This document shows, one piece after another, positions 15,015 through 23,597 of a DNA stretch of 64,000 nt. The notes beneath the pieces were generated by a model. It did no database searches. It worked only from the letters and a program-made list of their open reading frames with translations, and was not told the DNA's origin. The position numbers and the translations under genes were made by a program. How positions within the stretch are numbered: the first letter of the stretch is position 1; each line of letters starts with the position of its first letter. Origin of the DNA: Polyangia bacterium (GTDB taxonomy: Bacteria > Myxococcota_A > Polyangia > Polyangiales > Sandaracinaceae); assembly GCA_030426845.1 (NCBI GenBank), contig JAUHXR010000002.1:18716-82715 (forward strand), given 5' to 3'.

Positions 15015-15448
15015 GCGTGAGCCTCAAGGCGGCAGCGCTCGAGGTCGCAGCGATGCTGCGCGACCGCGCCGAGGAGCCCTGCTACGGGCACCCGGTGACC
15101 CAGAACCCGCACGACTTCACGCCGGACGAGGAGTCGTGCAGCGAAGCGGAGATCGAGCGCCACCGTCGCGCTCTCGAGGCGTGGGACCGAGGCGAGCCCA
15201 TCGTCACGCCCGGACCGTGGACCGCGTGGCCGACTGAGGAGGCTGCGCAGGAGCACGCACACCGCTGCATCGCGAGCGGGGCCGACGCCGCCTCCGTGCA
15301 TCGCGACCGCGAGCGCGACTGCTGGACCGTGCACGCCCACGTCGGCGGCTGGGGCATCGGCACGACCGTCTTTCGCGACGAGGAGATGCTCCGCGCCGCC
15401 GAGGTCGTCGAGCAGCTCGCGGCCAGCCTGCCGGGGGACGCGGAGTGA
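15011..15448 (+). CDS. Phage protein of unknown function
   Basis: A 145-aa protein, GTG start, GTGA overlap at both ends. It has an N-terminal helix, an acidic linker (DFTPDEESCSEAE) and an alpha/beta C-terminal part (WTVHAHVGGWGIGTTVF). It lies directly before the integrase, where an excisionase often lies, but it lacks a winged-helix Xis pattern. Confidence 0.55.
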   Translation: MSVSLKAAALEVAAMLRDRAEEPCYGHPVTQNPHDFTPDEESCSEAEIERHRRALEAWDRGEPIVTPGPWTAWPTEEAAQEHAHRCIASGADAASVHRDRERDCWTVHAHVGGWGIGTTVFRDEEMLRAAEVVEQLAASLPGDAE

Positions 15449-16635
15449 CCCGCCGACGCTGGGGCTCGATCTCACCGCACCGCGGCGGGTACATGGCCCG
15501 GCTGGGCGACCCGAAGCGCACCTACCTCGGCACGTTCAGGACCGAGGAGGACGCGAACGCGGCCTTGCTCGAGGCCTTCGAGTTCCAGCGGCACCAGACG
15601 GCGGACGGGACCGGCGCGACGACCCTCGTGAGCTACGGGCGCGCCTGGCTCGCCGCCGAGCGCGCGCGCGGCCGGCGCCGCGGCCTCGACCGCGAGGAGG
15701 CGCGCTTCGCGCGGCACATCGCCCGCGCCCCGTTCGCGACCTGGCCGCTCACCGCGATCACGCAGCGCGACGTCCAGCGCTGGATCCGCGACCTCGCCGA
15801 CGGGCGCGCCGAGGGGCCCCGCGCGAAGGGCCAGCGCCGCTCGCGGCAGACGGTCAGCAACGTCCTCAACCTGCTCCGCGCGATCTTGAGGAGCGCGGTC
15901 GAGGAGGAGGCGATCGACGCGTCGCCCGCGACCGGCGTCGTCGTCCCGCGCGCGCCGACGAAGGAGGAGCCGTTCACCTACCTCGACGCGGCCGAGCTCG
16001 AGGCGCTCCGCACCGCGACCGTCATCCCGCTCGCGCAGCACTCGGCGTTCCTCCTCGCCGCCTACGCGGGCCTGCGCCCCGGTGAGCTGTGGGGCCTGCT
16101 CTGGGGCGACGTCATCCTCGAGGGTCGCGCCGAGGTGATCGTGCGGCACTCGCGGCGCGCGGCGACGAAGGGCGGCCGCGTGCGACGCGTCCCGCTCCTC
16201 GAGCCCGCGCGCGATGCGCTCGAGCGGTGGCGGGACGAGCGCGCGGGCGAGGTCGACGAGCTCGGGCGCGAGGTCGTACGCGACGACGCGCTCGTCTGGC
16301 CGAGCGCGGACGGCGGCTGCTACCGCGCGGGCTACGACGCGGGCTGGGTCGACCGGCCGCAGCGCTCGCGAGCGGGGGAGCTCTACACCCAGCCGGGGTG
16401 GGCGACGCGCGCGGGGATCGAGCGCCACGTGCCGCTCAAGGCCCTGCGCCACACCTGCGCGTGTCACCTGCTCCGAGGGACCCACGTCGCCCGCGGGTGG
16501 GTCGCGCGGCCGCTCCGCATGGAGGAGGTGCAGAGCTGGCTCGGGCACGCGTCGATCACCACGACCGAGAGGTACTACGCGCGGCTCGCGCCGGGCGGGC
16601 TGCTCGATGTCGTGCCGCCGGGGGACGATCGGTGA
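15445..16635 (+). CDS. int: Tyrosine-family phage integrase
   Basis: A 396-aa site-specific recombinase. The N-terminus has the AP2-like arm-binding domain (GSISPHRGGYMARLGD ... YLGTF). The core-binding domain spans about 65-160. In the catalytic domain, box I is AGLRPGEL, box II is KALRHT (Lys in place of the usual first His of HxLRH), and the end is WLGHASITTTERYYA with the nucleophilic Tyr. It would join phage and host DNA at the 3' end of the tRNA-Thr gene about 400 nt downstream. It is the last gene of the tightly overlapped operon (GTGA). Confidence 0.95.
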   Translation: MTRRRWGSISPHRGGYMARLGDPKRTYLGTFRTEEDANAALLEAFEFQRHQTADGTGATTLVSYGRAWLAAERARGRRRGLDREEARFARHIARAPFATWPLTAITQRDVQRWIRDLADGRAEGPRAKGQRRSRQTVSNVLNLLRAILRSAVEEEAIDASPATGVVVPRAPTKEEPFTYLDAAELEALRTATVIPLAQHSAFLLAAYAGLRPGELWGLLWGDVILEGRAEVIVRHSRRAATKGGRVRRVPLLEPARDALERWRDERAGEVDELGREVVRDDALVWPSADGGCYRAGYDAGWVDRPQRSRAGELYTQPGWATRAGIERHVPLKALRHTCACHLLRGTHVARGWVARPLRMEEVQSWLGHASITTTERYYARLAPGGLLDVVPPGDDR

Positions 16636-16660
16636 GGCACTCAGCTATGGTGGTGGCGTC

Positions 16661-16933
16661 ATGACCGAGATTGACTGGGCGGCGTGGGCTCGCGAGACGC
16701 TCCGTGACCTCACCGAGCGTGGGGTGGAGTACGGGTCCGACTACGTGATGGCGGATTGTCCGGCGTGCGGGAGACACCGGCTTCAGACCCCCGACTGCGT
16801 TTGCGAGAAATGCGGCTGGGCCCTGGCCAACGCCTTCCCCGAGAGCACAGCGAGCCACTCGGGTGTCAACGTCTCTACCGCGGCTTGCGGGAGTGATGCC
16901 CAGAAAGCCCCGGCCGGGGGCCCTGACAACTAA
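16661..16933 (+). CDS. Zinc-ribbon protein between integrase and attachment site
   Basis: A 90-aa protein starting at the ATG at 16661, 25 nt after int. It contains two pairs, CPACGRH and CVCEKCGW, forming one zinc ribbon, preceded by an acidic Trp-containing helix (IDWAAWARETLRDL). The C-terminus is disordered. It is the only gene between int and the tRNA and could be a directionality factor or a small cargo protein. Confidence 0.6.
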   Translation: MTEIDWAAWARETLRDLTERGVEYGSDYVMADCPACGRHRLQTPDCVCEKCGWALANAFPESTASHSGVNVSTAACGSDAQKAPAGGPDN

Positions 16934-16939
16934 CGTTCC

Positions 16940-17031
16940 GACCCTGCGATTTTGACGGAAACAAGCAAGGAAACATCCACACTCGAACCACGACCCCTGA
17001 ACGCGCGTGCGGCCCCGGAAAACGCAGGGTC
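16940..17031. repeat. 9-bp inverted repeat beside the attachment site
   Basis: GACCCTGCG (16940-16948) and its exact reverse complement CGCAGGGTC (17023-17031) flank 74 nt, ending 10 nt before the tRNA gene. Tyrosine integrases use repeated arm sites next to the core, so these may be arm-type sites. Confidence 0.45.
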
Positions 17032-17041
17032 ATTCCGAGAT

Positions 17042-17114
<73 letters not shown>

Positions 17115-17174
17115 GTCCCCCTTGAGGGAGCGATGAGTTAGCCAACCGCCCGAGGGGTGTCAAGCGACTCTCGC

Positions 17175-17582
17175 TCAGGCGGTCGCGGGGGGCTCCGGGT
17201 CGCTGGCGAGGACCGCGCGCTCGTCGTCCTCCGGGACGAAGCTCCGGTAGTCGCCGCTGCCCGGCGCGGTCTCCACCAGGAGGCGGCCGCAGGCCTCGCA
17301 GGCGTAGACCTGGCGGGTGTAGCGGGCCGCGTGCTCGCTCAGCGCGTCGGCCAGGGCCGCCGCGTCGTCGACGTCCGCGTCGGGGGCGCCGGGGAGCATG
17401 CGGTCGAGCACGCCCTGGCGCTCGGTCTGGCGGCGCGCGTTGCGCAGCAGGCCGAGGGTCTCCCGCACGATCCCGTCCCAGTAGAGCTCGTCGTGCTCGT
17501 CGACGTGGAGGTAGGCCTTGTACGGCAGCCGGTCGCTGACGTCGGGGAGCACGTGGCCGCAGCGGCACTGGACGGTGGGCAT
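17175..17582 (-). CDS. Zinc-binding protein of unknown function
   Basis: A 135-aa protein with CRCGH at the N-terminus and CEACGR in the C-terminal half, which together could form a zinc ribbon around a helical insert (RETLGLLRNARRQTERQ). It is the first chromosomal gene past the phage junction, with 60 nt between it and the tRNA. It is divergent from the threonine aldolase gene. Function unknown. Confidence 0.7.
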   Translation of the reverse strand: MPTVQCRCGHVLPDVSDRLPYKAYLHVDEHDELYWDGIVRETLGLLRNARRQTERQGVLDRMLPGAPDADVDDAAALADALSEHAARYTRQVYACEACGRLLVETAPGSGDYRSFVPEDDERAVLASDPEPPATA

Positions 17583-17631
17583 CTCGAGTGCCGTCTACCA
17601 CACGCGCCAGCGTTTCGTATGCTGCCGCTCG

Positions 17632-18675
17632 ATGACTCGCTCCTCCACCCCCTCGACGCCGATCGATCTGCGCTCCGACACCGTGACCCGGCCCGGCCCG
17701 GCGATGCGCGAGGCGATGGCCTCCGCCGAGGTCGGCGACGACATCTACGGCGAGGACCCGACCGCCAAGGCGCTCGAGGCGCGGGCCGCCGAGGTGCTCG
17801 GCAAGGAGGCGGCGCTCTTCGTCTCGAGCGGGACGATGGGCAACCAGCTCGCGCTGCTGATCCACTGCCGCCCCGGCGACGACGTGGTGATCGGCGAGGA
17901 CGCCCACTGCAAGCTCTACGAGTCGGGCGCGGGCGGCGCGATCGCGGGCGTCCAGTTCACCCAGGCGGGGCGCGGCGGGTTCTTCGACGTCGCCGAGCTC
18001 GAGGCCGCGATCTACCCGACCGCCGCCTACTACATGCCCCGCACCCGCCTCGTCGCCCTCGAGAACACCCACAACCGCGGCGGCGGGACGGTCTGGCCGG
18101 TCGCCCAGGCCGAGGCGGTCGCCGATCGTGCCCGCGCCCTCGGCCTCGCGACCCACCTCGACGGAGCGCGGATCTGGAACGCCGCGGTCGCCACCGGGCG
18201 CAGCGCGGCCGAGCTCGCGGCGCCGTTCGACACCGTCACCGCGTGCCTGTCGAAGGGCCTCGGCGCTCCGGTCGGCTCGGTCCTCGCCGGCTCACGCGCC
18301 GCGATGGAGGAGGCGCGCCGTTTCCGCAAGATGCTCGGCGGCGCGATGCGGCAGGTAGGCGTGCTCTGCGCGGCCGGCCTCTACGCCCTCGAGCATCACC
18401 GGGCACGCCTCGCCGACGACCACGCCAACGCGCGCCGGCTCGCGGAGGGCGTCGCGACGCTCGACGGCTGCGCGGTCGACCTCGCGACCGTGCAGACCAA
18501 CCTCGTGATGATCGACGTGGCCGACGCCCCCGCCTTCGCCGACGCGATGCGGGCCCGGGGCGTGCTGGTCAGCCCGTTCGGGCCGCAGCGAATCCGCGCG
18601 GTCACCCACCTCGACGTCAGCCGAGACGACATCGACGCGGCGATCGAGGCCGCGCGCGAGGTGACCCGCGGCTGA
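17632..18675 (+). CDS. ltaE: Low-specificity L-threonine aldolase
   Basis: A 347-aa PLP enzyme, a normal length for the family, that cleaves threonine or allo-threonine to glycine and acetaldehyde. Signature blocks: IDLRSDTVTRP at the N-terminus, GDDIYGEDP, SSGTMGNQ, LENTHNRGGGTVWP, HLDGARIWNA, and the PLP lysine Lys208 in CLSKGLGAPVGS. The ATG at 17632 begins just before the conserved N-terminus. A GC-rich hairpin follows the stop. Confidence 0.93.
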   Translation: MTRSSTPSTPIDLRSDTVTRPGPAMREAMASAEVGDDIYGEDPTAKALEARAAEVLGKEAALFVSSGTMGNQLALLIHCRPGDDVVIGEDAHCKLYESGAGGAIAGVQFTQAGRGGFFDVAELEAAIYPTAAYYMPRTRLVALENTHNRGGGTVWPVAQAEAVADRARALGLATHLDGARIWNAAVATGRSAAELAAPFDTVTACLSKGLGAPVGSVLAGSRAAMEEARRFRKMLGGAMRQVGVLCAAGLYALEHHRARLADDHANARRLAEGVATLDGCAVDLATVQTNLVMIDVADAPAFADAMRARGVLVSPFGPQRIRAVTHLDVSRDDIDAAIEAAREVTRG

Positions 18676-18680
18676 ACGAT

Positions 18681-18705
18681 CGCCGCGGGGACGCGCTCCG
18701 CGGCG
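18681..18705 (+). terminator. Hairpin after ltaE
   Basis: CGCCGCGG (18681-18688) pairs with CCGCGGCG (18698-18705) around a 9-nt loop, 5 nt after the ltaE stop. There is no T-run, so a rho-independent role is uncertain. Confidence 0.4.
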
Positions 18706-18842
18706 GCTCAAGCCGGGGGGCGACGAAGACAGCGCTTCCCGACGGAGACAGCGCCTCCCGACGGGACGAGCCTGACAGGGCCGAGCGAACAGGGCCGAAC
18801 GGCGACGCACGCGCGAGGAACGAGACGAGCCGGGACGAACGA

Positions 18843-19253
18843 TCAGAGCTCGTCGTCGTCGAGCTCGATCTCGCCGTCGTCGTCGTCGTCGTCGTCGTCG
18901 CTCTCGTCGTCCTCTTCCTCGTCGTCGTCGTACTCCGGGTTGGAGTACTTGATCTCGACGCCGAGGTCCGAGAGGGCCTGCTCGAGGACTTCGAAGAGCT
19001 CGTCGACCTCGTCGCCCGCCCACTCGTCGAGGACGTCCGAGAGGAACTCGTAGAACTCCCCACTCTCGGTGCGGCGCTCGATCTCTTCGATCTCCTCGTC
19101 CGAGAAGGCCTCCATGAGATCTTCGCGGAGAGTGTCTTGATCCCCCTCTTCGACCGCGTCCTGAGCGGAGAGGCGAATCTGGCGAACGGCACTCTTCCGG
19201 AGGTAGATATCCATCCCTACGACCTCGTCGACGTCAACGGTGCGGCCACCCAT
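18843..19253 (-). CDS. Highly acidic small protein
   Basis: A 136-aa protein from the ATG at 19253 (a later ATG at 19214 is possible). The N-terminal part is helical (KSAVRQIRLSAQDAVEEGDQ), and the last 30 residues are almost all Asp and Glu. Acidic tails like this occur in chaperone-like or nucleic-acid-mimic proteins. No family recognised. It is divergent from the next gene, with only 48 nt between them. Confidence 0.75.
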   Translation of the reverse strand: MGGRTVDVDEVVGMDIYLRKSAVRQIRLSAQDAVEEGDQDTLREDLMEAFSDEEIEEIERRTESGEFYEFLSDVLDEWAGDEVDELFEVLEQALSDLGVEIKYSNPEYDDDEEEDDESDDDDDDDDGEIELDDDEL

Positions 19254-19301
19254 ACCGAAGGGTCTGCACCCTGTCAACGAGACGCTGATACCCTTTCGCA
19301 G

Positions 19302-19964
19302 ATGCTCGCTCGGTCCCTCGGAACGACGCTCCTCACGGCAGGGCTCCTCGCGCTCGCGAGCCCGGCCGCCGCGCAGCCCGAGGACCCGCGCGTTCACCAC
19401 GTCACGCCGCCCCCGGCGCCCGACACGCTCGATCCCGAGCTGCTGGTCGCGGTGGGCCTCGGGGCTATCGTCCCGCTCGAGCACACCGACATCTGTCCGG
19501 GGGACTCGCTCTGCGTCCTCGGGGCGGGCGGCGCGTTCAACGTCGAGATCGAGCGGCGCTGGCCCTTCGGCCTCGGCCTGACGGTCGGCTACGACGCGTG
19601 GTTCGTCGACTCGGGCGGCGTGTTCGAGATCGGCGTCGTGCAGATCGTTCACGCGGGCCTTCGCTTCACCTTCGCGACCGACGAGATCGTCCACCCCTCG
19701 GTCTCGATCGGCGCGGGGGCGCTGGTCTTCGGAGACACGTTCCTCCCGTCCACCCTCGGCGGGGCCGCGCAGGCGAGCGCGGGGGCCGAGGTCGAGCTCA
19801 CCGGATCGGTCGCGCTCCTCGCCGGCGCGCAGCTCTGGCTCTTCACCACGAGCCCCTTCACGACGGGCCGCGATCGCACGATGCGCTCCGAGGGCCTGGG
19901 CCTCAACGTCACCCTCCAGCTCAACCTCGGGCTGTCGATCCTCGCGGACTCGGGCGCGCACTGA
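19302..19964 (+). CDS. Outer-membrane beta-barrel candidate
   Basis: A 220-aa protein with a signal peptide ending near ASPAAAQ (residue about 24). The mature part alternates hydrophobic and Gly/aromatic residues in short strands (FGLGLTVGYDAWF, LGLNVTLQLNLGLSI), as in small eight-stranded barrels. A Cys pair (DICPGDSLC) may form a disulfide in one loop. No specific role can be assigned. Confidence 0.7.
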   Translation: MLARSLGTTLLTAGLLALASPAAAQPEDPRVHHVTPPPAPDTLDPELLVAVGLGAIVPLEHTDICPGDSLCVLGAGGAFNVEIERRWPFGLGLTVGYDAWFVDSGGVFEIGVVQIVHAGLRFTFATDEIVHPSVSIGAGALVFGDTFLPSTLGGAAQASAGAEVELTGSVALLAGAQLWLFTTSPFTTGRDRTMRSEGLGLNVTLQLNLGLSILADSGAH

Positions 19965-20066
19965 GCGGCGACCCCGGCGTCGCGTCACGTGAGGCCGTTT
20001 CAGGCCGTTTTCGCGGGCCGTTCCACGCTTGACGAAGGCGGGCGCCACGGGTTCCACTGCGGCCGG

Positions 20067-21296
20067 ATGAAGAGCTGCAAGAACTGCGGGGCGCAGAACC
20101 CGGAGTCGAGCCTGTACTGCCAGGACTGCGGTGCGCGGCTCGGGGACTGGAGCCCCGCGGAGGCACCCAGCCGCTCCGCGACGCCGCCCACCGGGTTGTC
20201 GCGGCAGGAGGCGGCGGCGCCCCGGCCGCCCTCGCAGCAGCAGTGCCCTCGGTGCGGCTTCGAGAACGCGCCCCACGTCCGCTTCTGCAACAACTGCGGC
20301 TTCTCCCTGAAGCCGGCGGACGCGCCCGCGGCCGAGCCGTCGGGCGCGGCGACCGACGCGGTGGCGGTGCCCTCGGCCGCCGACGCGGTGCCGGTCACCA
20401 ACCCGCCCGGCCGACCCTCGGAGGGATCGGTCTGCTGGCGCTGCTACGGAGTCGGCGATCCCGGCGCCGACTTCTGCAAGTTCTGCGGCGCGCGCTACGC
20501 CGACGCGCCCGCGTCGCGGCCCGAGCCCACCCCCGCGCCGGCCGCCTCACGCGCGGCGGACGCGTTGGATCGATCGGGCGAGACGCCGCTCACCCCGCCG
20601 CCCGCGACCGACCCGCCGCCCGCGCGCGCCTCGGAGAAGAGCGCCAGCCGCGGCTCGCTCGTATCGATCCTCAAGGACGGCAGCGACGGGCGTCGCTACC
20701 CGCTCTACGACGAGAAGACCGACCTCGGCCGCGAGGAGGGTCAGATCGTGCTGCAGGACGATCCCTACCTCTCGCCGCGCCACGCTCGCGTGGTGCTCCG
20801 AGGCGGCACCGCGACGGTGCGGGACCTCGACAGCGTCAACGGGGTGTACGTGCGCCTACGCGAGCCGATGGACCTCGGGGACGGCGACTCGATCCTCCTC
20901 GGGCAGCAGGTGCTCCGCTTCGAGGTGCTGGCCGAGAGCGAGCTACCGCTCGGGCCGGCGACCCAGCACGGCGCGATGGTCTTCGGGACGCCGGAGGTCC
21001 AGCGGGTCGCGCGCCTCGTCCAGTACACGACCGAAGGGGTGGGACGCGACGTCCATTACCTGTATCGTGACGAGACCGTGATCGGCCGGGAGCAGGGGGA
21101 CATCGTCTTCACCGACGATCCGTTCATGTCGCGCCGTCACGCGACCATCTCCATCGATCGGGCGAGCCGTCGCTTCGTGCTCCGCGATCTCGGCTCCTCC
21201 AACGGCACCGCGCTGCGGATCCGGGGCGAGCGCAAGCTCTCCGCCGGCGACCAGTTCCGCGTGGGGCGTCACCTCTTCCGCTTCGAGGCGAGCTGA
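20067..21296 (+). CDS. Zinc ribbon and tandem FHA domain protein
   Basis: A 409-aa cytoplasmic protein. The N-terminal half holds three zinc ribbons: CKNCG/CQDCG, CPRCG/CNNCG and CWRCY/CKFCG. A Pro/Ala-rich linker leads to two FHA domains at about 205-295 and 320-405, each with GRE, SxRHA and SxNG phosphothreonine-binding residues. FHA domains read Ser/Thr phosphorylation. The PP2C phosphatase gene begins 2 nt after its stop, and an FHA protease follows, so the three likely act in one phospho-signalling pathway. No kinase is encoded nearby. Confidence 0.88.
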   Translation: MKSCKNCGAQNPESSLYCQDCGARLGDWSPAEAPSRSATPPTGLSRQEAAAPRPPSQQQCPRCGFENAPHVRFCNNCGFSLKPADAPAAEPSGAATDAVAVPSAADAVPVTNPPGRPSEGSVCWRCYGVGDPGADFCKFCGARYADAPASRPEPTPAPAASRAADALDRSGETPLTPPPATDPPPARASEKSASRGSLVSILKDGSDGRRYPLYDEKTDLGREEGQIVLQDDPYLSPRHARVVLRGGTATVRDLDSVNGVYVRLREPMDLGDGDSILLGQQVLRFEVLAESELPLGPATQHGAMVFGTPEVQRVARLVQYTTEGVGRDVHYLYRDETVIGREQGDIVFTDDPFMSRRHATISIDRASRRFVLRDLGSSNGTALRIRGERKLSAGDQFRVGRHLFRFEAS

Positions 21297-21298
21297 CG

Positions 21299-23530
21299 AT
21301 GACCACCGGCAAGGGCAAAGGGAAGAAGGGGCGCGTGGGCTCGTCGCTCACCGACGCCGTCGTCGCGGCCCTGGCTCAAGTGGACGACAAGCCGGGGGCG
21401 GCCAAGGGGAGCGGCGAGCCGGCGCCGGTCAACGGGGCGCGCCACGGGTTCCGCTCGGGGCCCGGCTCGTTCGCCGATCTGAGCCGCCGCTGGGCGGGCG
21501 GCGCGCCGATGACCTCCGAGCCGCCGCGCGCGTCGGGGCCGGCCCCCGAGCCGGCGCCGGTCGAGGTCGAGGCGCGGGCCGAGTCGCTGCCCGCGCCCGA
21601 GCCGCCGATGGTGACCTCGACCGAGGCCACGATCCCCGGCATGCCGGCAGCGCTGTCGCCGGAGGGCGAGCCGCCGGCTTCCGAGGCCTCGCAGGCCGAG
21701 GCGAGCGCGGACGAGACCGCCGAGCGAGCGGCCGATGGGCCCCCGAGCGCCTCGGACGAGACGCCGGCCGCCGCCGAGCCCGCCGCCGCCGAGCCCGGCT
21801 CCGACAAGGCCGGCTCCGACCAGCCCGGCTCCGACCGGCCCGCCGCCGAGGAGTCGGCCGAGCCCCGGGCCGCGGAGGCCGGCGGCCCAGTGCTGGTCAG
21901 CTACTACGGGCGGACCGACGTCGGGCTCGTGCGCGAGCACAACGAGGACAACTTCCTCGTCGCCGATCTCGCCGAGGGCGTGCGTGACCCGGACAAGCCG
22001 TCCGACGCCACGGTGGGCCCCGCCGGGTGCGTCTTCGCGGTCTGCGACGGCATGGGCGGCGCGGCCGCCGGCGAGGTCGCCTCGCAGATGGCGGTCGACA
22101 CCGTCCACGAGGTGATGGGCGGCTCGCCGCCGGCCGAGGACCGCGACGACTTCGCGCGCCGCCTCGTCACCGCGATCGAGGAGGCCGGCCAGCGCATCTT
22201 CAGCGCGGCCAAGATGGACCGCTCGCGCCGCGGTATGGGAACGACCGCCACGGTCGCCGGGATGGTCGACAACGTCCTGTTCGTCGGGCAGGTCGGCGAC
22301 TCGCGGGCCTACGTGCTCCGCGGCGACCAGTTCGCGCAGGTCACGAAGGACCAGTCCCTCGTCAACCAGCTCATCGAGGCGGGGCAGCTCACCGAGGAGG
22401 AGGCGGAGGCGTTCGAGCACTCCAACATCATCCTCCAGGCGCTCGGCACCACCGAGGAGGTCACCGTCGACCTCACGTTCCTCGAGCTGCGGGAGGGCGA
22501 CCGCCTGATGCTCTGCTCGGACGGCCTCTCCGGCCTCGTGCACGGCGACATGATGCGCGAGGTCCTCCAGGAGACGGAGGACAAGGAGGCGGCCGCCGCC
22601 AAGCTCATCCAGATGGCCAACGCGGGCGGCGGCCACGACAACATCTCGGTCATCGTGGCCGACTTCCACGGCGGCGGGCTGAGCGACGACCAGAGCGCGC
22701 CCGTCCGCTACCAACAGTATCCGCTCCCGCCCTCCGACAAGCGGCGCCAGTCGCTGCCGCCGCGCGCGATCAGCATGAAGCCGGGGGCGACCAAGCCCGG
22801 CGCGGACGTGAAGCGGGACGCGACCGGTCCGTCGCACGACGTGGAGCTGCCGCCGGCGGGTGGCGGCAGCAACGCGCTGCTCTACGCGGTGATGGTGCTG
22901 CTGCTCCTCGTCGGCGCCGCCGGGGCGTGGTTCCTCTGGGGCGGCTCGGGGGCCGGCGACGAGGGCAGCGATCTGCCGCCCCCGCCCGACGCGCCGGTCG
23001 CCGATCCGACGCCGGTCGAGGAGCCGCTCCCGGAGCCGCCGCCGGCCGAGCCCGGGACGATCACGATCACCAGCGACGTGGAGGGCGGCACGCTCTTCAT
23101 CAACGGCGAGGACCGCGGCCCGCTCGAAGACGGCCAGCAGGTGACCCTCGCGCCCGGGGGCTACACCCTCGAGGTCCGGGTCGGCGAGACCGCCATCTCG
23201 CAGCAGACCGTGACCGTGACCGAGGGCGCGGCGATCGACGTGAGCCTCAGCGTCCCGGTGGGCGCGGCCGACGACCTGCCGGACACCGGAGGCGCCGGCA
23301 CCGAGGGCGACGCGCCCGACCAGGGGACCGAAGCGGCGGGGCAGCAGGGTGGCTCAGGGCAGGGCAGCTCGGAGCAGGGTAGCTCAGGGCAAGGTAGCTC
23401 AGGACAGGGTAGCTCAGGGCAGGGCGATACGGGGCGCTCGACCCGCCGCGGCTCCGGGCGCACTGGGGGCCGCAGCACGCCCGGGGGCAATACCCCCAAC
23501 AACGGACCGCTCCCGACCAACCCGTTCTGA
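21299..23530 (+). CDS. PP2C-type Ser/Thr phosphatase with membrane anchor and PEGA tail
   Basis: A 743-aa protein. Residues 1-195 are disordered, Pro/Ala/Glu-rich. The PP2C domain spans about 199-456, with metal-binding residues in CDGMGG (249-254), GDSRAY, CSDGLSG and GGHDN (444-448), so it should be active. A transmembrane helix lies at 525-547. Outside the membrane, a PEGA domain (about 587-652) and a Gly/Ser/Gln repeat tail follow. PP2C enzymes oppose Hanks-type kinases. The phosphatase domain precedes the helix, hence is cytoplasmic. It is flanked by two FHA proteins. Confidence 0.92.
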   Translation: MTTGKGKGKKGRVGSSLTDAVVAALAQVDDKPGAAKGSGEPAPVNGARHGFRSGPGSFADLSRRWAGGAPMTSEPPRASGPAPEPAPVEVEARAESLPAPEPPMVTSTEATIPGMPAALSPEGEPPASEASQAEASADETAERAADGPPSASDETPAAAEPAAAEPGSDKAGSDQPGSDRPAAEESAEPRAAEAGGPVLVSYYGRTDVGLVREHNEDNFLVADLAEGVRDPDKPSDATVGPAGCVFAVCDGMGGAAAGEVASQMAVDTVHEVMGGSPPAEDRDDFARRLVTAIEEAGQRIFSAAKMDRSRRGMGTTATVAGMVDNVLFVGQVGDSRAYVLRGDQFAQVTKDQSLVNQLIEAGQLTEEEAEAFEHSNIILQALGTTEEVTVDLTFLELREGDRLMLCSDGLSGLVHGDMMREVLQETEDKEAAAAKLIQMANAGGGHDNISVIVADFHGGGLSDDQSAPVRYQQYPLPPSDKRRQSLPPRAISMKPGATKPGADVKRDATGPSHDVELPPAGGGSNALLYAVMVLLLLVGAAGAWFLWGGSGAGDEGSDLPPPPDAPVADPTPVEEPLPEPPPAEPGTITITSDVEGGTLFINGEDRGPLEDGQQVTLAPGGYTLEVRVGETAISQQTVTVTEGAAIDVSLSVPVGAADDLPDTGGAGTEGDAPDQGTEAAGQQGGSGQGSSEQGSSGQGSSGQGSSGQGDTGRSTRRGSGRTGGRSTPGGNTPNNGPLPTNPF
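23348..23422. repeat. 15-bp tandem repeat (five copies)
   Basis: Five copies of a unit like GGTAGCTCAGGGCAG encode Gly-Ser-Ser-(Gly/Glu)-Gln in the phosphatase tail. Copies differ by a few bases, so they are not all recent. Confidence 0.85.
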
Positions 23531-23597
23531 CCCCCCGGCGGCCGAGGGCGCGGATTTCGAGCAATCCTGCCGAGATCCCCTATGATCGCCGGCGGCG

